Shown here piece by piece: positions 43,161 through 51,918 of a DNA stretch of 64,000 nt. Position numbers and translations under genes: made by a program. This DNA is from Rubrivivax sp. A210 (GTDB taxonomy: Bacteria > Pseudomonadota > Gammaproteobacteria > Burkholderiales > Burkholderiaceae_C). How positions within the stretch are numbered: position 1 is the first letter of the stretch; each line of letters starts with the position of its first letter. The DNA lies in NCBI RefSeq assembly GCF_904426505.1, contig NZ_CAJGBN010000007.1, positions 1 through 64,000 of the forward strand, written 5' to 3'. The notes under the pieces were generated by a model, which was not told the origin of the DNA, did no database searches, and was given only the letters and a program-made list of their open reading frames with translations.

Positions 43161-43880
43161 CTACCGGCCTGCGCTGGCCGCGCCGGAGGCAGCCGCTGCC
43201 GCGACCAAAGGCGCAGCCAGGCGGGCCTCGAAATCGCCCGGGGCCACGTACTGCAGCACGCTCTTGCGGTCGGGGGCCACGCTGGCCACCAGGCCGCGCT
43301 CGGGGTAGAGCAGGGCGCGCCCGCCGCCGGGCGGGTCCAGCACCCGGGCAGGCATGCCGAAGCGCAGCTGCACGTCTTCCTGCGACAGGCGCGCGGTGGG
43401 CACGAAGCTCAGGCCCGACAGCAGGGCGCTGCGGGCCTGCTCGCGGTCGGCGGGCAGCAGCTCGAAGCGGCGCACGCCGCCTTCCATCGCCACGGAGCGT
43501 GGTGCGCCTTCGCGCCAGCGCAGCAACTGCGCCGGCGGCACCTCGAAGGCCAGCACCAGCCGGCCCGAGACAAAGCCGGCTCTGAAGGGATCGGCCAGCG
43601 CCTCCAGCGCACCCACCTCGCCGACCCTGGCCACCAGGGCCACCTGCAGGCTGTCGCCGAGCACGTCCTGAGCCTCGGCCAGCCTGGTGCGGCCGACAGC
43701 CAGGCCGAACACCTGCAGGCTGCCGTCCTCGCCCACCCGGGTCTGCCAGGGCAGGCCCATTTCAGCGGCGGGCGATGCCGCCTGCGGCTTGCCTTGCAGT
43801 GCCTGCCAGAAGGGCAGGGCGGTGAGGGTCAGCAGGACGAGGGCGCCGAGGGCAAGGGCCAGCCGGAGGGGGTGTTTCAT
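43161..43880 (-). CDS. Conserved hypothetical protein with N-terminal membrane anchor
   Basis: A 239-aa protein with a single N-terminal hydrophobic helix (LALALGALVLLTLTALPFW) that may be an uncleaved anchor or signal, then a soluble domain. Its middle reads GEDGSLQVFGLAVGRTRLAEAQDVLG, and a DVQLRFGMPARVLDP segment lies further on. These look like two similar subdomains, each with a GMP or GLAVG.T turn of the SmpA/BamE-like kind, but I cannot assign a family. ATG 43880 is taken because it leads straight into the hydrophobic helix; the longer frame to 43937 has no sensible leader. It is convergent with the ankyrin gene. Confidence 0.7.
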   Translation of the reverse strand: MKHPLRLALALGALVLLTLTALPFWQALQGKPQAASPAAEMGLPWQTRVGEDGSLQVFGLAVGRTRLAEAQDVLGDSLQVALVARVGEVGALEALADPFRAGFVSGRLVLAFEVPPAQLLRWREGAPRSVAMEGGVRRFELLPADREQARSALLSGLSFVPTARLSQEDVQLRFGMPARVLDPPGGGRALLYPERGLVASVAPDRKSVLQYVAPGDFEARLAAPLVAAAAASGAASAGR

Positions 43881-43987
43881 GCGGGGGCATTCTCGCGGCT
43901 GGCGGATGCAGGGGTCTGCGGGGTGGCCGGCGCTCAACCTACGCAGCCTGTGGCCGCGGCGTCACGCAACCGTCATCTCTGGACCTC

Positions 43988-44000
43988 ATCATTCGATGAT
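43988..44000. promoter_or_regulatory. Inverted repeat ATCAT-TCG-ATGAT before the arsenate operon
   Basis: A perfect 5+3+5 palindrome lies 41 bp before the GAPDH start in a locally A+T-rich stretch. It is followed by TGTTGAACA, a motif similar to the GGTGAACA just before the ACR3 start (46835-46842). ArsR operators are short A+T-rich inverted repeats, so this is a candidate for the operon's own repressor. Confidence 0.45.
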
Positions 44001-44041
44001 TGTTGAACAGTAGCGCAAACCAGCAAGCGGGAAGGGTAGCC

Positions 44042-45085
44042 ATGAGAGTCGGTATCAACGGAATGGGCCGCATCGGCCGTCTGGCCCTGCGTGCGGCCCT
44101 GGGGGCCGCCGAGCGTCCGCTGGACGATCCACGCGCCGGCAACCGGCTGGAGGTGGTACACCTCAACGAGCTCAAGGGCGGCGCCGCAGCCACCGCCCAT
44201 TTGCTGGAGTTCGACAGCGTGCAGGGCCGCTGGCGCGCCGGCATCGCCGCCGCGGGCGCGGGCGCCATCCGCATTGGTGAGCGCGAGTTGTCGTTCTCGT
44301 CGCACGCCACGGCGGCCGAGATCCCCTGGGGTGACCTGGGTGTCGATGTGGTGCTGGAGTGCACCGGCAAGTTCCTCACGCCCGAGACGCTGCAAAGCCA
44401 CCTGGACCGCGGCGCCAAGCGCGTGATCGTGGCCGCGCCGGTGAAGGTAGGCGATGTGCTCAACATCGTGGTCGGCATCAACCACGGGCTGTACGAGCCG
44501 GCCCGGCACCGCATCGTCACCGCCGCCTCCTGCACCACCAACTGCCTGGCGCCGGTGGTGAAGGTGGTGCATGAGGCCATAGGCATACGCCACGGCCAGA
44601 TCACCACCATCCACGACCCCACCAACACCAATTTGATGGTCGACGCGCCGCACAAGGATTTGCGCCGCGCCCGCAGCGCCATGCTGAGCCTGGCGCCCAC
44701 CACTACCGGCAGCGCCACCGCCATCGCGCTGATCTACCCCGAGCTGAAGGGCAAGCTCAACGGCCATGCGGTGCGCGCGCCGGTGCTGAACGCCTCGCTC
44801 ACCGACTGCGTGTTCGAGCTGAAGCGCGAGACCACGGCCGAAGAGGTGAATCAGCTCTTCGCCGAGGCCGCCAAGGGCGCGCTGGCCGGCATCCTGGGCT
44901 ATGAAGAGCGCCCGCTGGTCAGCGCCGACTACGCCCGCGACACGCGCAGCAGCATCGTCGATGCGCCGTCGACGATGGTCACCGACGGCACGCTGCTCAA
45001 GGTCTATGCCTGGTACGACAACGAGATGGGCTACGCCTGCCGCATGGTCGACCTGGCCTGCCATATGCAGCAGCAAGGTCTGTGA
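44042..45085 (+). CDS. ArsJ-associated glyceraldehyde-3-phosphate dehydrogenase
   Basis: A 347-aa GAPDH. NAD-binding start [17 protein letters not shown] and catalytic Cys164 in [10 protein letters not shown] are intact, with the phosphate-site TGSATA and C-terminal [17 protein letters not shown]. In operons with arsJ this enzyme makes 1-arseno-3-phosphoglycerate from arsenate and glyceraldehyde 3-phosphate, and ArsJ exports that unstable product. Start 44042 has GGAAGG upstream. The next gene is arsJ 16 bp on, which supports the arsenic role over glycolysis. Confidence 0.93.
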   Translation: MRVGINGMGRIGRLALRAALGAAERPLDDPRAGNRLEVVHLNELKGGAAATAHLLEFDSVQGRWRAGIAAAGAGAIRIGERELSFSSHATAAEIPWGDLGVDVVLECTGKFLTPETLQSHLDRGAKRVIVAAPVKVGDVLNIVVGINHGLYEPARHRIVTAASCTTNCLAPVVKVVHEAIGIRHGQITTIHDPTNTNLMVDAPHKDLRRARSAMLSLAPTTTGSATAIALIYPELKGKLNGHAVRAPVLNASLTDCVFELKRETTAEEVNQLFAEAAKGALAGILGYEERPLVSADYARDTRSSIVDAPSTMVTDGTLLKVYAWYDNEMGYACRMVDLACHMQQQGL

Positions 45086-45101
45086 GCGGAGCGCCGCGCG
45101 C

Positions 45102-46394
45102 ATGAACACCGGCACCCGCAACTACGCCATCGTCACGGCCGCCTACTGGGGCTTCACGCTCAGCGACGGCGCGCTGCGCATGCTGGTGCTGCTGCACTTC
45201 TACCGCCTGGGCTACTCGCCCTTCACGCTGGCCTTTCTCTTCCTGCTCTATGAGGCCATGGGCGTGGTGGCCAACCTCATCGGCGGCTGGCTGGCCACGC
45301 GCTATGGCATCAAGCGCATGCTCAGCGTGGGCCTCTTCACCGAGATCAGCGGCTTTCTGCTGATGTCGGCGCTGTCGCCGTCGTGGTCGGCCGCGCTGTC
45401 GGTGGCCTGGGTCGTGGGCGCCCAGGGCATTTGCGGCGTCGCCAAGGATCTGACCAAGACCGCCAGCAAGTCGGCCATCAAGGCCACGGCGGGCGAGGCT
45501 TCGGGCCAGCTCTTCAAGTGGGTGGCCTTCTTCACCGGCAGCAAGAACGCGATGAAGGGCGTGGGCTTCTTCCTCGGCGGCCTGCTGCTGCAGGGGCTGG
45601 GCTTCCAGGCTGCGCTGTGGACGCTGGCCGGCCTCCTGGCGCTGGTCTTCGTCGGCGTGGTGAGCTTCGTGCCGCCGCTGATGGGCAAGAGCAAGGCCTC
45701 GAAGTCGGCCAAGGAGTTGTTCGCCAAGAACCGCGGCATCAACCTGCTGGCCGCCGCGCGGGTGGCGCTTTTCGGTGCGCGCGACGTGTGGTTCGTGGTC
45801 GGCGTGCCGGTCTTCCTCTATGCCTCGGGCTGGAACTTCACCATGGTCAGCGGCTTCGTGGCGGCCTGGACCATAGGCTATGGCGTGGTGCAGGCCTTGG
45901 CACCCGCCCTCATCCGGCGCAGCGACGATGGTCTCAGCACCGAGGTGCCGGCCGCGCGCCTGTGGTCGGCGCTGCTGGCCGTCGTGCCCGCAGCCCTGGC
46001 CGTGCTGGTGGCGATGAAAGTGCCGAACCTGGAATGGGTGGTGGTCGCCGGGCTCGCCCTGTTCGGCTTTGCCTTCGCCGTCAATTCCTCGGTGCATTCC
46101 TACCTGGTGCTGGCCTATGCCGGCTCGGAGAAGGCGGCCGAGGATGTCGGCTTCTATTACGCCGCCAATGCGCTGGGCCGCTTCTTCGGCACCCTGCTGT
46201 CGGGCCTGCTCTACCAGTGGGGCGGGCTGCTGTTCTCGCTGGCCGGGTCGGCCGCCATGCTCGCCGCCTGCTGGCTGGTGACGCTGGCGCTGCCGGCCAC
46301 GGCCCCGGGCCGTCGTTTGTCGGCGCTGCCTGGCGACGGCGCCGGTGCGGTGACCACCGCCGACGCGACGGCCCGCGTGAAGGTCCGGCCATGA
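45102..46394 (+). CDS. arsJ: ArsJ, MFS-type organoarsenical efflux permease
   Basis: A 430-aa MFS protein of about 12 TM helices. It starts NYAIVTAAYWGFTLSDGALRMLVLLHF and has the conserved loop GICGVAKDLTKTASKSAIK and KWVAFFTGSKNAMKGVGFFLGG, features typical of ArsJ. It extrudes 1-arseno-3-phosphoglycerate made by the adjacent GAPDH, giving arsenate resistance. Its stop overlaps the arsR start by four bases (ATGA at 46391), so the two are translationally coupled. Confidence 0.94.
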   Translation: MNTGTRNYAIVTAAYWGFTLSDGALRMLVLLHFYRLGYSPFTLAFLFLLYEAMGVVANLIGGWLATRYGIKRMLSVGLFTEISGFLLMSALSPSWSAALSVAWVVGAQGICGVAKDLTKTASKSAIKATAGEASGQLFKWVAFFTGSKNAMKGVGFFLGGLLLQGLGFQAALWTLAGLLALVFVGVVSFVPPLMGKSKASKSAKELFAKNRGINLLAAARVALFGARDVWFVVGVPVFLYASGWNFTMVSGFVAAWTIGYGVVQALAPALIRRSDDGLSTEVPAARLWSALLAVVPAALAVLVAMKVPNLEWVVVAGLALFGFAFAVNSSVHSYLVLAYAGSEKAAEDVGFYYAANALGRFFGTLLSGLLYQWGGLLFSLAGSAAMLAACWLVTLALPATAPGRRLSALPGDGAGAVTTADATARVKVRP

Positions 46395-46753
46395 AGGCCC
46401 GCACTGCCCTGCCGAGCATGGACGAGAAGACCGCCGTCACCGCGCTGGCGGCGCTGGCGCAGGAAGTGCGCCTGCGCATCTTTCGCGCGCTGGTGGGCGC
46501 CGGGCCCGCCGGCCTGACGCCGGGCGCGCTGTCCGCCCTGCTGGACGTGCCCGGCTCCACGCTGTCGTTCCACCTCAAGGAGCTGACGCATGCCGGCCTC
46601 GTGAGCCAGGAGCGCGACGGCCGCCACCTGATCTACCGGCCGTCGCTGGCGCACATGAACGAGCTGCTGGGCTACCTCACGGCGCACTGCTGCCAGGCGT
46701 CGGCGCAGGCCGGCTGCGAGTTGCGCGCGCCCTCGGGCTGCAAGACCTGCTGA
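46391..46753 (+). CDS. arsR: ArsR-family arsenite-responsive repressor
   Basis: A 120-aa winged-helix repressor: LAQEVRLRIFRALV, the recognition region GALSALLDVPGSTLSFHLKELTHAGLV and wing SQERDGRHLIYRP. Cysteines lie at the C-terminal end (AHCCQ, AGCE and GCKTC), which fits the ArsR types that bind As(III) with C-terminal or paired cysteines instead of the ELCVCD loop, here replaced by GSTLSF. It should repress the GAPDH-arsJ-arsR operon and perhaps the downstream ACR3 gene. Both have TGAACA-type sequence before their starts. Confidence 0.93.
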   Translation: MKARTALPSMDEKTAVTALAALAQEVRLRIFRALVGAGPAGLTPGALSALLDVPGSTLSFHLKELTHAGLVSQERDGRHLIYRPSLAHMNELLGYLTAHCCQASAQAGCELRAPSGCKTC

Positions 46754-46849
46754 ACGCTGCCGGGCCGTACGGCATCTCCATTGCGGCGGACGCTGGTGGG
46801 CCAGGTTGCGCTGCGGCGCGAGACCGAAAATATCGGTGAACAATGGGTC

Positions 46850-47914
46850 ATGTCCACCGCCACCCTGCCCACACCGCCCGCCGCTCCGGCGCCCATGAGC
46901 CTGTTCGAGCGCTGGCTCACCGTCTGGGTCTTGCTGTGCATCATCGTCGGCATTGCGCTGGGCCAGTTCTTCCCGGCGCCCTTCCAGGCCATAGGGCGCA
47001 TGGAGGTGGCCAAGGTCAACCTGCCCGTGGGCCTGCTGATCTGGGTGATGATCATCCCCATGCTGCTGAAGGTGGACTTCGGCGCCCTCGGCGAGGTGAA
47101 GCAGCACTGGCGCGGCATCGCCGTCACGCTCTTCGTCAACTGGGCCGTCAAACCTTTCTCGATGGCGCTGCTGGGCTGGGTCTTCATCCGCCATGTCTTC
47201 GCGCCCTACCTGCCCGCGGGGCAGGCCGACAGCTATATCGCCGGACTCATCCTGCTCGCCGCAGCGCCCTGCACGGCCATGGTCTTCGTCTGGAGCCGGC
47301 TCACCAACGGCCATCCTCTCTTCACGCTCAGCCAGGTGGCGCTGAACGACACCATCATGGTGTTTGCCTTCGCGCCCATCGTGGCGCTGCTGCTGGGTCT
47401 GTCGTCCATCACCGTGCCCTGGGACACGCTGATTACCTCGGTCGTGCTCTACATCGTGATCCCGGTGCTCATCGCGCAGCTGGGGCGCAAGGCGCTGCTG
47501 GCGCGCGGGCCGGAGGCCCTGGACGCGGCCCTGGCCCGCATCGGTCCCTGGTCGATCACGGCCCTGCTGGCCACCCTGGTGCTGCTCTTCGCCTTCCAGG
47601 GCCGGGCCATCCTCGGGCAGCCGCTGGTCATCGCGATGCTGGCCGTGCCCATCCTGATCCAGGTGTTCTTCAACGCGGGCCTGGCCTACGGGCTCAACCG
47701 CCAGCTCGGCGAGCGGCACAGCGTGGCCTGTCCCTCGGCCCTGATAGGCGCCAGCAACTTCTTCGAGCTGGCGGTGGCCGCCGCGATCAGCCTGTTCGGC
47801 TTCGAGTCGGGTGCGGCGCTGGCCACCGTGGTGGGCGTGCTGATCGAGGTGCCGGTGATGCTGCTGGTGGTGCGCATCGTCAACCGGACCCAGGGCTGGT
47901 ACGAAAGGGGCTGA
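46850..47914 (+). CDS. acr3: ACR3-family arsenite efflux transporter
   Basis: A 354-aa protein with ten TM helices. It opens SLFERWLTVWVLLCIIVGIALGQ and has the ACR3 core: PVGLLIWVMIIPMLLKVDF, LLAAAPCTAMVFVWSRLTNG with the conserved Cys required for arsenite export, and SFALIGASNFFELAVA-like SALIGASNFFELAVAAAIS. It pumps As(III) out of the cell. ATG 46850 is used; a shorter start at the internal MSLFERW is possible. A 96-bp gap separates it from arsR, so it may have its own promoter. Confidence 0.95.
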   Translation: MSTATLPTPPAAPAPMSLFERWLTVWVLLCIIVGIALGQFFPAPFQAIGRMEVAKVNLPVGLLIWVMIIPMLLKVDFGALGEVKQHWRGIAVTLFVNWAVKPFSMALLGWVFIRHVFAPYLPAGQADSYIAGLILLAAAPCTAMVFVWSRLTNGHPLFTLSQVALNDTIMVFAFAPIVALLLGLSSITVPWDTLITSVVLYIVIPVLIAQLGRKALLARGPEALDAALARIGPWSITALLATLVLLFAFQGRAILGQPLVIAMLAVPILIQVFFNAGLAYGLNRQLGERHSVACPSALIGASNFFELAVAAAISLFGFESGAALATVVGVLIEVPVMLLVVRIVNRTQGWYERG

Positions 47915-47984
47915 GCCTGCGGTGGCCCGGATCGGGCACCCGAGCAGGCCCCATGGGAGGGCCTCTCAGCCTGGCAGGCCGCTC

Positions 47985-48013
47985 AAGCCCGTTGCAAGCG
48001 AAGCAGCGGGCTT
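47985..48013. terminator. Hairpin between convergent acr3 and ttuC
   Basis: AAGCCCGTTGC (47985-47995) pairs with GCAGCGGGCTT (48003-48013) over 11 bp with one G-T wobble and a 7-base loop. It lies between two convergent stops (47914 and 48026) and can fold from either strand. No T-tract. Confidence 0.6.
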
Positions 48014-48025
48014 CGCGGCCTCGAC

Positions 48026-49090
48026 CTAGATCAGCGCCGCGATGGCCTGCCCCATCTCGGTGGTGTTGGCGCTGCCGCCCAGGTCGGCCGTGCGCGGCCC
48101 GCTGGCCAGCACCTGCTCGATGGCCTCGAGGATGGCGTCGTGGGCGGCCTGCTCGCCCAGGAACTGCAGCATCAGCGCCGCGCTCCAGATCATGGCCACC
48201 GGGTTGGCGATGTTGCGGCCGTAGATGTCGGGCGCCGAGCCGTGTACCGGCTCGAACAGGCTGGGGAACTTGCGCTCGGGGTTGAGGTTGGCCGAGGGTG
48301 CCAGGCCTATGGTGCCGGTGCAGGCCGGGCCCAGGTCGGACAGGATGTCGCCGAACAGGTTGCTGGCCACCACCACGTCGAAGCGGTCCGGCTGCAGCAC
48401 GAAGCGCGCGGTGAGGATGTCGATGTGCTGCTTGTCGACGGTGATCTGCGGATAGGCCGCGTGCATGGCGTCGGCGCGGCCGTCCCACCAAGGCATGCTG
48501 ATGGCGATGCCGTTGCTCTTGGTGGCCACCGTCAGGTGCTGGCGCGGGCGCTCGGCGGCGCGCTCGAAGGCGTACTTGAGCACGCGGTCGCTGCCAAAGC
48601 GGCTGAACACGTTCTCCTGGATCACGATCTCGCGCTCCGTGCCCTCGTACATGATGCCGCCGAGCTTGGTGTACTCGCCCTCGGTGTTCTCGCGCACGAT
48701 GAGGAAGTCGATGTCGCCCGGCTTGCGCCCGGCCAGCGGGCAGGGCACGCCTTCGAACAGGCGCACCGGCCGCAGGTTGATGTACTGGTCGAATTCGCGC
48801 CGGAACTTGAGCAGGCTGCCCCACAGCGACACGTTGTCGGGCACGGTGGCCGGCCAGCCCACGGCGCCGAAGAGCAGCGCGTCCTGGTCCTGCAGCTGCG
48901 TCTTCCAGTCGGCGGGCATCATCTCGCCGTGCGCCGTGTACCAGTCGCAGCTGGCCCATGCCACGGCCTTGGCCTGCAGCCTGAAGCCGAAGCGCTCTTC
49001 GGCGCGTGCCAGCACGCGCAGCGCCTCGGGCATCACTTCCTTGCCGATGCCGTCGCCGGGGATGACGGCGATCTTGTGTGTCTTGCCCAT
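48026..49090 (-). CDS. ttuC: Tartrate dehydrogenase/decarboxylase
   Basis: A 354-aa member of the isocitrate/isopropylmalate dehydrogenase family: KIAVIPGDGIGKEVMPEALRVL, substrate-binding LWGSLLKFRREFDQYINLRP, FLIVRENTEGEYTKLGG, KSNGIAISMPWWD, ASNLFGDILSDLGPACTG and FEPVHGSAPDIYGRNIANPVA. The WGSLLKFRR and NGIAISMPWWD patterns match tartrate dehydrogenases rather than IPMDH. It oxidises tartrate or D-malate with NAD+ and a divalent metal. The class II aldolase gene precedes it by 151 bp in the same direction. Confidence 0.9.
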   Translation of the reverse strand: MGKTHKIAVIPGDGIGKEVMPEALRVLARAEERFGFRLQAKAVAWASCDWYTAHGEMMPADWKTQLQDQDALLFGAVGWPATVPDNVSLWGSLLKFRREFDQYINLRPVRLFEGVPCPLAGRKPGDIDFLIVRENTEGEYTKLGGIMYEGTEREIVIQENVFSRFGSDRVLKYAFERAAERPRQHLTVATKSNGIAISMPWWDGRADAMHAAYPQITVDKQHIDILTARFVLQPDRFDVVVASNLFGDILSDLGPACTGTIGLAPSANLNPERKFPSLFEPVHGSAPDIYGRNIANPVAMIWSAALMLQFLGEQAAHDAILEAIEQVLASGPRTADLGGSANTTEMGQAIAALI

Positions 49091-49239
49091 GGGTGTTCTT
49101 CCTTCTATGCGCTGCGGTGGCGATTGTCGCTGCCGCCATGCCCGTGGGCAGCGCAGCCCTCAGTCACCACTGCCAGGGGGCCACCGAGCAAGACCCTGTG
49201 GTCGAGGTAGAGCGCGTCCGTGGCGCTCGGTGCGCCTGC

Positions 49240-49260
49240 GCTCAGGCTCTTTCCCTGAGC
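49240..49260 (-). terminator. Hairpin spanning the aldolase stop codon
   Basis: GCTCAGG (49240-49246) pairs with CCTGAGC (49254-49260) with a 7-base loop, and the stop codon of the minus-strand aldolase (49242-49244) lies in the stem. No T-run follows. It could limit read-through into the tartrate dehydrogenase gene. Confidence 0.45.
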
Positions 49261-49889
49261 CCGTAGTGCGCGAACTTCGCCACCACGCGCGCAATCTCTT
49301 CATCGGGCAGGATGCGCGGCTTGCCCAGCTGCAGCGCGAGGATGTAGAGGTGCGCCAGCGCCTCCATCTCGACGGCCAGCCACATCGCCTTGGCCATGTT
49401 GGCGCCAGTGGCGATCATGCCGTGGTGGGCGAGCAGGCAGCCGCTGCGGTTTTCCAGCGCCGCGATGGCCGCCACCGACAGCGCTTCCGTGCCATAGGTG
49501 TGGTAGCTGGCGCAGCGGATGCTGGGTCCGCCAGCGCTGGCGATCATGTAGTGCACGGCCGGGATTTCCATGCCCTGGATGGCCAGTGCCGTGCAGTGCG
49601 TGGGGTGGGCGTGGACGACGGCGTTGACCTCGGGCCTGGCAACGTAGATGTCGCGGTGGAAGCGCCATTCGCTGCTGGGTGCCAGCGGGTGGTCGAAGCT
49701 GCCGTCGAGCTTCATGAAGACGATGTCTTCCGGCTGCAGCGCGTCGTAGGCGATGCCGCTGGGCGTGACCAGCATGCCGTCGGACCAGCGCACGCTCAGG
49801 TTGCCTGAGGTGCCCTGGCTGAGCCCGGATGAGTTCATCTTCAGGCCGTGGACGATGATCTCGCGGCGGTGGTCGAACTCCTTGCTCAT
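49242..49889 (-). CDS. Class II aldolase/adducin-family protein
   Basis: A 215-aa metal-dependent aldolase of the FucA/AraD type. Zinc ligands are the two histidines of HAHPTHC and the histidine of LLAHHGMIATG, and the phosphate-loop start is SSGLSQGTSGNLSVRW. Position beside tartrate dehydrogenase and the EamA transporter suggests sugar-acid metabolism; the exact substrate is not readable. The ATG at 49889 has AGGAGA upstream. The longer frame to 51239 is a shadow across the divergent transporter. Confidence 0.9.
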   Translation of the reverse strand: MSKEFDHRREIIVHGLKMNSSGLSQGTSGNLSVRWSDGMLVTPSGIAYDALQPEDIVFMKLDGSFDHPLAPSSEWRFHRDIYVARPEVNAVVHAHPTHCTALAIQGMEIPAVHYMIASAGGPSIRCASYHTYGTEALSVAAIAALENRSGCLLAHHGMIATGANMAKAMWLAVEMEALAHLYILALQLGKPRILPDEEIARVVAKFAHYGLRERA

Positions 49890-49994
49890 CTCGGTTCTCC
49901 TGGCAATGGGTTGAGGGTGGGCGTGCGCGCCGCGTTCTGCGGCGCACTGAGACAATGAGATTACAGGCCACCCTGGCCGGATCGCCTCTGCCCC

Positions 49995-50933
49995 ATGTCC
50001 ACCTCCGCACGCAACCACACGCTGCTCGGCATCGCCTTCGTGATGGGCGCGGCAAGTTGCTTCGCCACCATGGACACGACGATCCGCTACATCGGCGCCT
50101 ACTTCTCGGTGGCCCTGGTGCTGTGGGCGCGCTACGGCCTGCACGCCGCCATCATGACGTTGTGGATCGCGCTGTCGGACAAGGGTTCGTTCAGGAGCGC
50201 CAACCCGATGTTCCAGATTGCGCGCGGGGCGCTGCTGGCCTTCTCGTCGACGATGGCATTCGCCGCCCTGCGGCGCATGCCGGTGGCCGAGTTCACCGCC
50301 ATCGTGATGCTGACGCCGGTGGTGGCCACGCTCATCGCCTGGCTGTGGCTCAAGGAAAGCGTCTCGCGCCTGCGCTGGCTGCTGGTGTTGGGCGGCTTCA
50401 TCGGGGCGCTGATCGTCGTGCGCCCCGGCAGCGGCATCGTCGGCTGGGCGGCGCTGCTGCCGCTGGCCGCAGCCTTCTCGAATGCCGCCTTCCAGATCAT
50501 GACCAGCCGCTTCGCGCCGCACGAAGATCCCTACACCACCAACTTCTACACCGGGGTCACCGGCGTCACGCTGGCCACGCCGCTGCTGCTGGCCAGCGTG
50601 GCCGATCCCATCGACACCCTGCTGGCCGCGCCCAGCCTCCAGGTCGGCGGCCTGGTGGCGGTGGCGGTGCTCGGCACCACCGGCCACCTGCTGCTCATCC
50701 TGGCACTGGGCAAGGCCCCGGCCTCGACCCTGATGCCCTTCCAGTACGTGCAGTTGCTGGTGGCCGCGCTGGCCGGCTACATCGTGTTCGGCCTGGCCCC
50801 CGACGGCTGGAGCTGGCTGGGCATGGCCACCATCGGCATCTGCGGCGCCGCCAGCGCCTGGCTGAACGTGCGGGCCGCCGCTGATCGCCATCGGCCGGTG
50901 AGCGCCGTCCAGGTCGACACGGTCGCGGAGTGA
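49995..50933 (+). CDS. DMT-superfamily EamA transporter
   Basis: A 312-aa protein with ten TM helices as two EamA repeats (first GIAFVMGAASCFATMDTTIRYIGAYFS and AEFTAIVMLTPVVATLIAW; second LPLAAAFSNAAFQIMTSR and ASTLMPFQYVQLLVAALAGYIVFG). Likely a metabolite exporter or importer. It is divergent from the aldolase gene with a 105-bp intergenic region that should hold both promoters. Confidence 0.9.
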   Translation: MSTSARNHTLLGIAFVMGAASCFATMDTTIRYIGAYFSVALVLWARYGLHAAIMTLWIALSDKGSFRSANPMFQIARGALLAFSSTMAFAALRRMPVAEFTAIVMLTPVVATLIAWLWLKESVSRLRWLLVLGGFIGALIVVRPGSGIVGWAALLPLAAAFSNAAFQIMTSRFAPHEDPYTTNFYTGVTGVTLATPLLLASVADPIDTLLAAPSLQVGGLVAVAVLGTTGHLLLILALGKAPASTLMPFQYVQLLVAALAGYIVFGLAPDGWSWLGMATIGICGAASAWLNVRAAADRHRPVSAVQVDTVAE

Positions 50934-51039
50934 AGGCACGGGCACAGGCCCGGCCCGAGACGGGAATCCACTTGTTGCGGCGGGTCTTCGTCGTGGCGCA
51001 TGATGGCGCCCCTCATCCCCAACCGCAGCAGGCACGCAG

Positions 51040-51255
51040 ATGAAGCAGCTCCTCCTGATCTCCCTCGTGTTCGTGGCCGGCAGTGCGCTGGCCTGTCCGG
51101 GCGACGCCGCCAAGGAAGCCATGGCGCCCGCGGGCGACAGCAAGGCGGCCGTGGCCGAGAAGGCCAGCCCCAAGGCCAGGGTCGCCGCGGCCAAGGCCGA
51201 GCCCAAGGTGGCCGCCAAGGCCGCCCCCGAGGCGCGCAAGGTCGCCGGCCTCTAA
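51040..51255 (+). CDS. Small exported Ala/Lys-rich protein
   Basis: A 71-aa protein. The signal peptide is MKQLLLISLVFVAGSALA and the mature part begins CPGDAAKEAMAP. The mature sequence is almost only Ala, Lys, Glu, Pro and Val in a KA/AKA pattern (ASPKARVAAAKAEPKVAAKA), suggesting a disordered or histone-H1-like cationic chain. The lipobox is poor (ALAC with Ala at -3), so signal peptidase I cleavage is more likely. It stands alone between the EamA gene and the thioredoxin-like gene on the other strand. Confidence 0.65.
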   Translation: MKQLLLISLVFVAGSALACPGDAAKEAMAPAGDSKAAVAEKASPKARVAAAKAEPKVAAKAAPEARKVAGL

Positions 51256-51306
51256 AGCACCCGCGGATCGGCGGCGGGCCGCGCGCTCAACAGCGCCGGC
51301 CCGTCG

Positions 51307-51768
51307 TCACTTCGGCGCCGCGTCCAGGCGGGTGAAGAAGTCGTGGATGCCCTGGTCGCCCATCTTGCGGGCGTCGGCGAGTTCGCCTGATCGGGTTGCG
51401 GCGGCCGGGCGGCCCTCGGCGTTCAGCAGCACCACCGCCGGGATGCCCTTCTTCAAGGGCACGCCGTAGGTTTCGGCCACGTCGACATTGCGGTCGAAGC
51501 GGCCCACGTCCACCTTCACCACCTTGAAGCGCGCGGCGATGAGGGCCGCGCTGGCGCCGCTCTTGAAGGCCGTGTCCAGCATGCGGCAGTCGCCGCACCA
51601 GTTGGCGCCGAAGACCACCAGCACCTGCTGGCGCGAGCCGCCGGCCGCGCGCAAGGCCGCGGCGATCTGCGCCTTGGCGTCGGCGGATTCGTCGTAGATC
51701 GCCGTGCCGGCCGCGGACGCCGCCAGCGCGAGGAAGGCGGTCAACAAGGCCGCAAGCCGCTTGAGCAT
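51307..51768 (-). CDS. Exported thioredoxin-like protein
   Basis: A 153-aa protein with signal peptide (LTAFLALAASAAG) and one thioredoxin fold: VLVVFGANWCGDCRMLDTAF with Cys58 and Cys61, cis-Pro in KKGIPAVVLL and a C-terminal helix. WCGDC rather than WCGPC is seen in periplasmic thioredoxin-like reductases. No membrane partner (DsbD) is nearby. A role in disulfide reduction or heme/metal handling is possible, but the sequence does not decide. Confidence 0.87.
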   Translation of the reverse strand: MLKRLAALLTAFLALAASAAGTAIYDESADAKAQIAAALRAAGGSRQQVLVVFGANWCGDCRMLDTAFKSGASAALIAARFKVVKVDVGRFDRNVDVAETYGVPLKKGIPAVVLLNAEGRPAAATRSGELADARKMGDQGIHDFFTRLDAAPK

Positions 51769-51918
51769 GGAAGGCTCCCGTCAGTGAGCGTGGATGGCGC
51801 GCCAGTGTAGTGAAGGCCGGCGCTGCCGCCACTGTCGCCGCGGCGGGCCGTCCGGGCGCCGGGGTCTTGGCCTTCGTGCGTAGACTGGGCGCGCCTTGTG
51901 CCCGATCTGGAGTCCACC

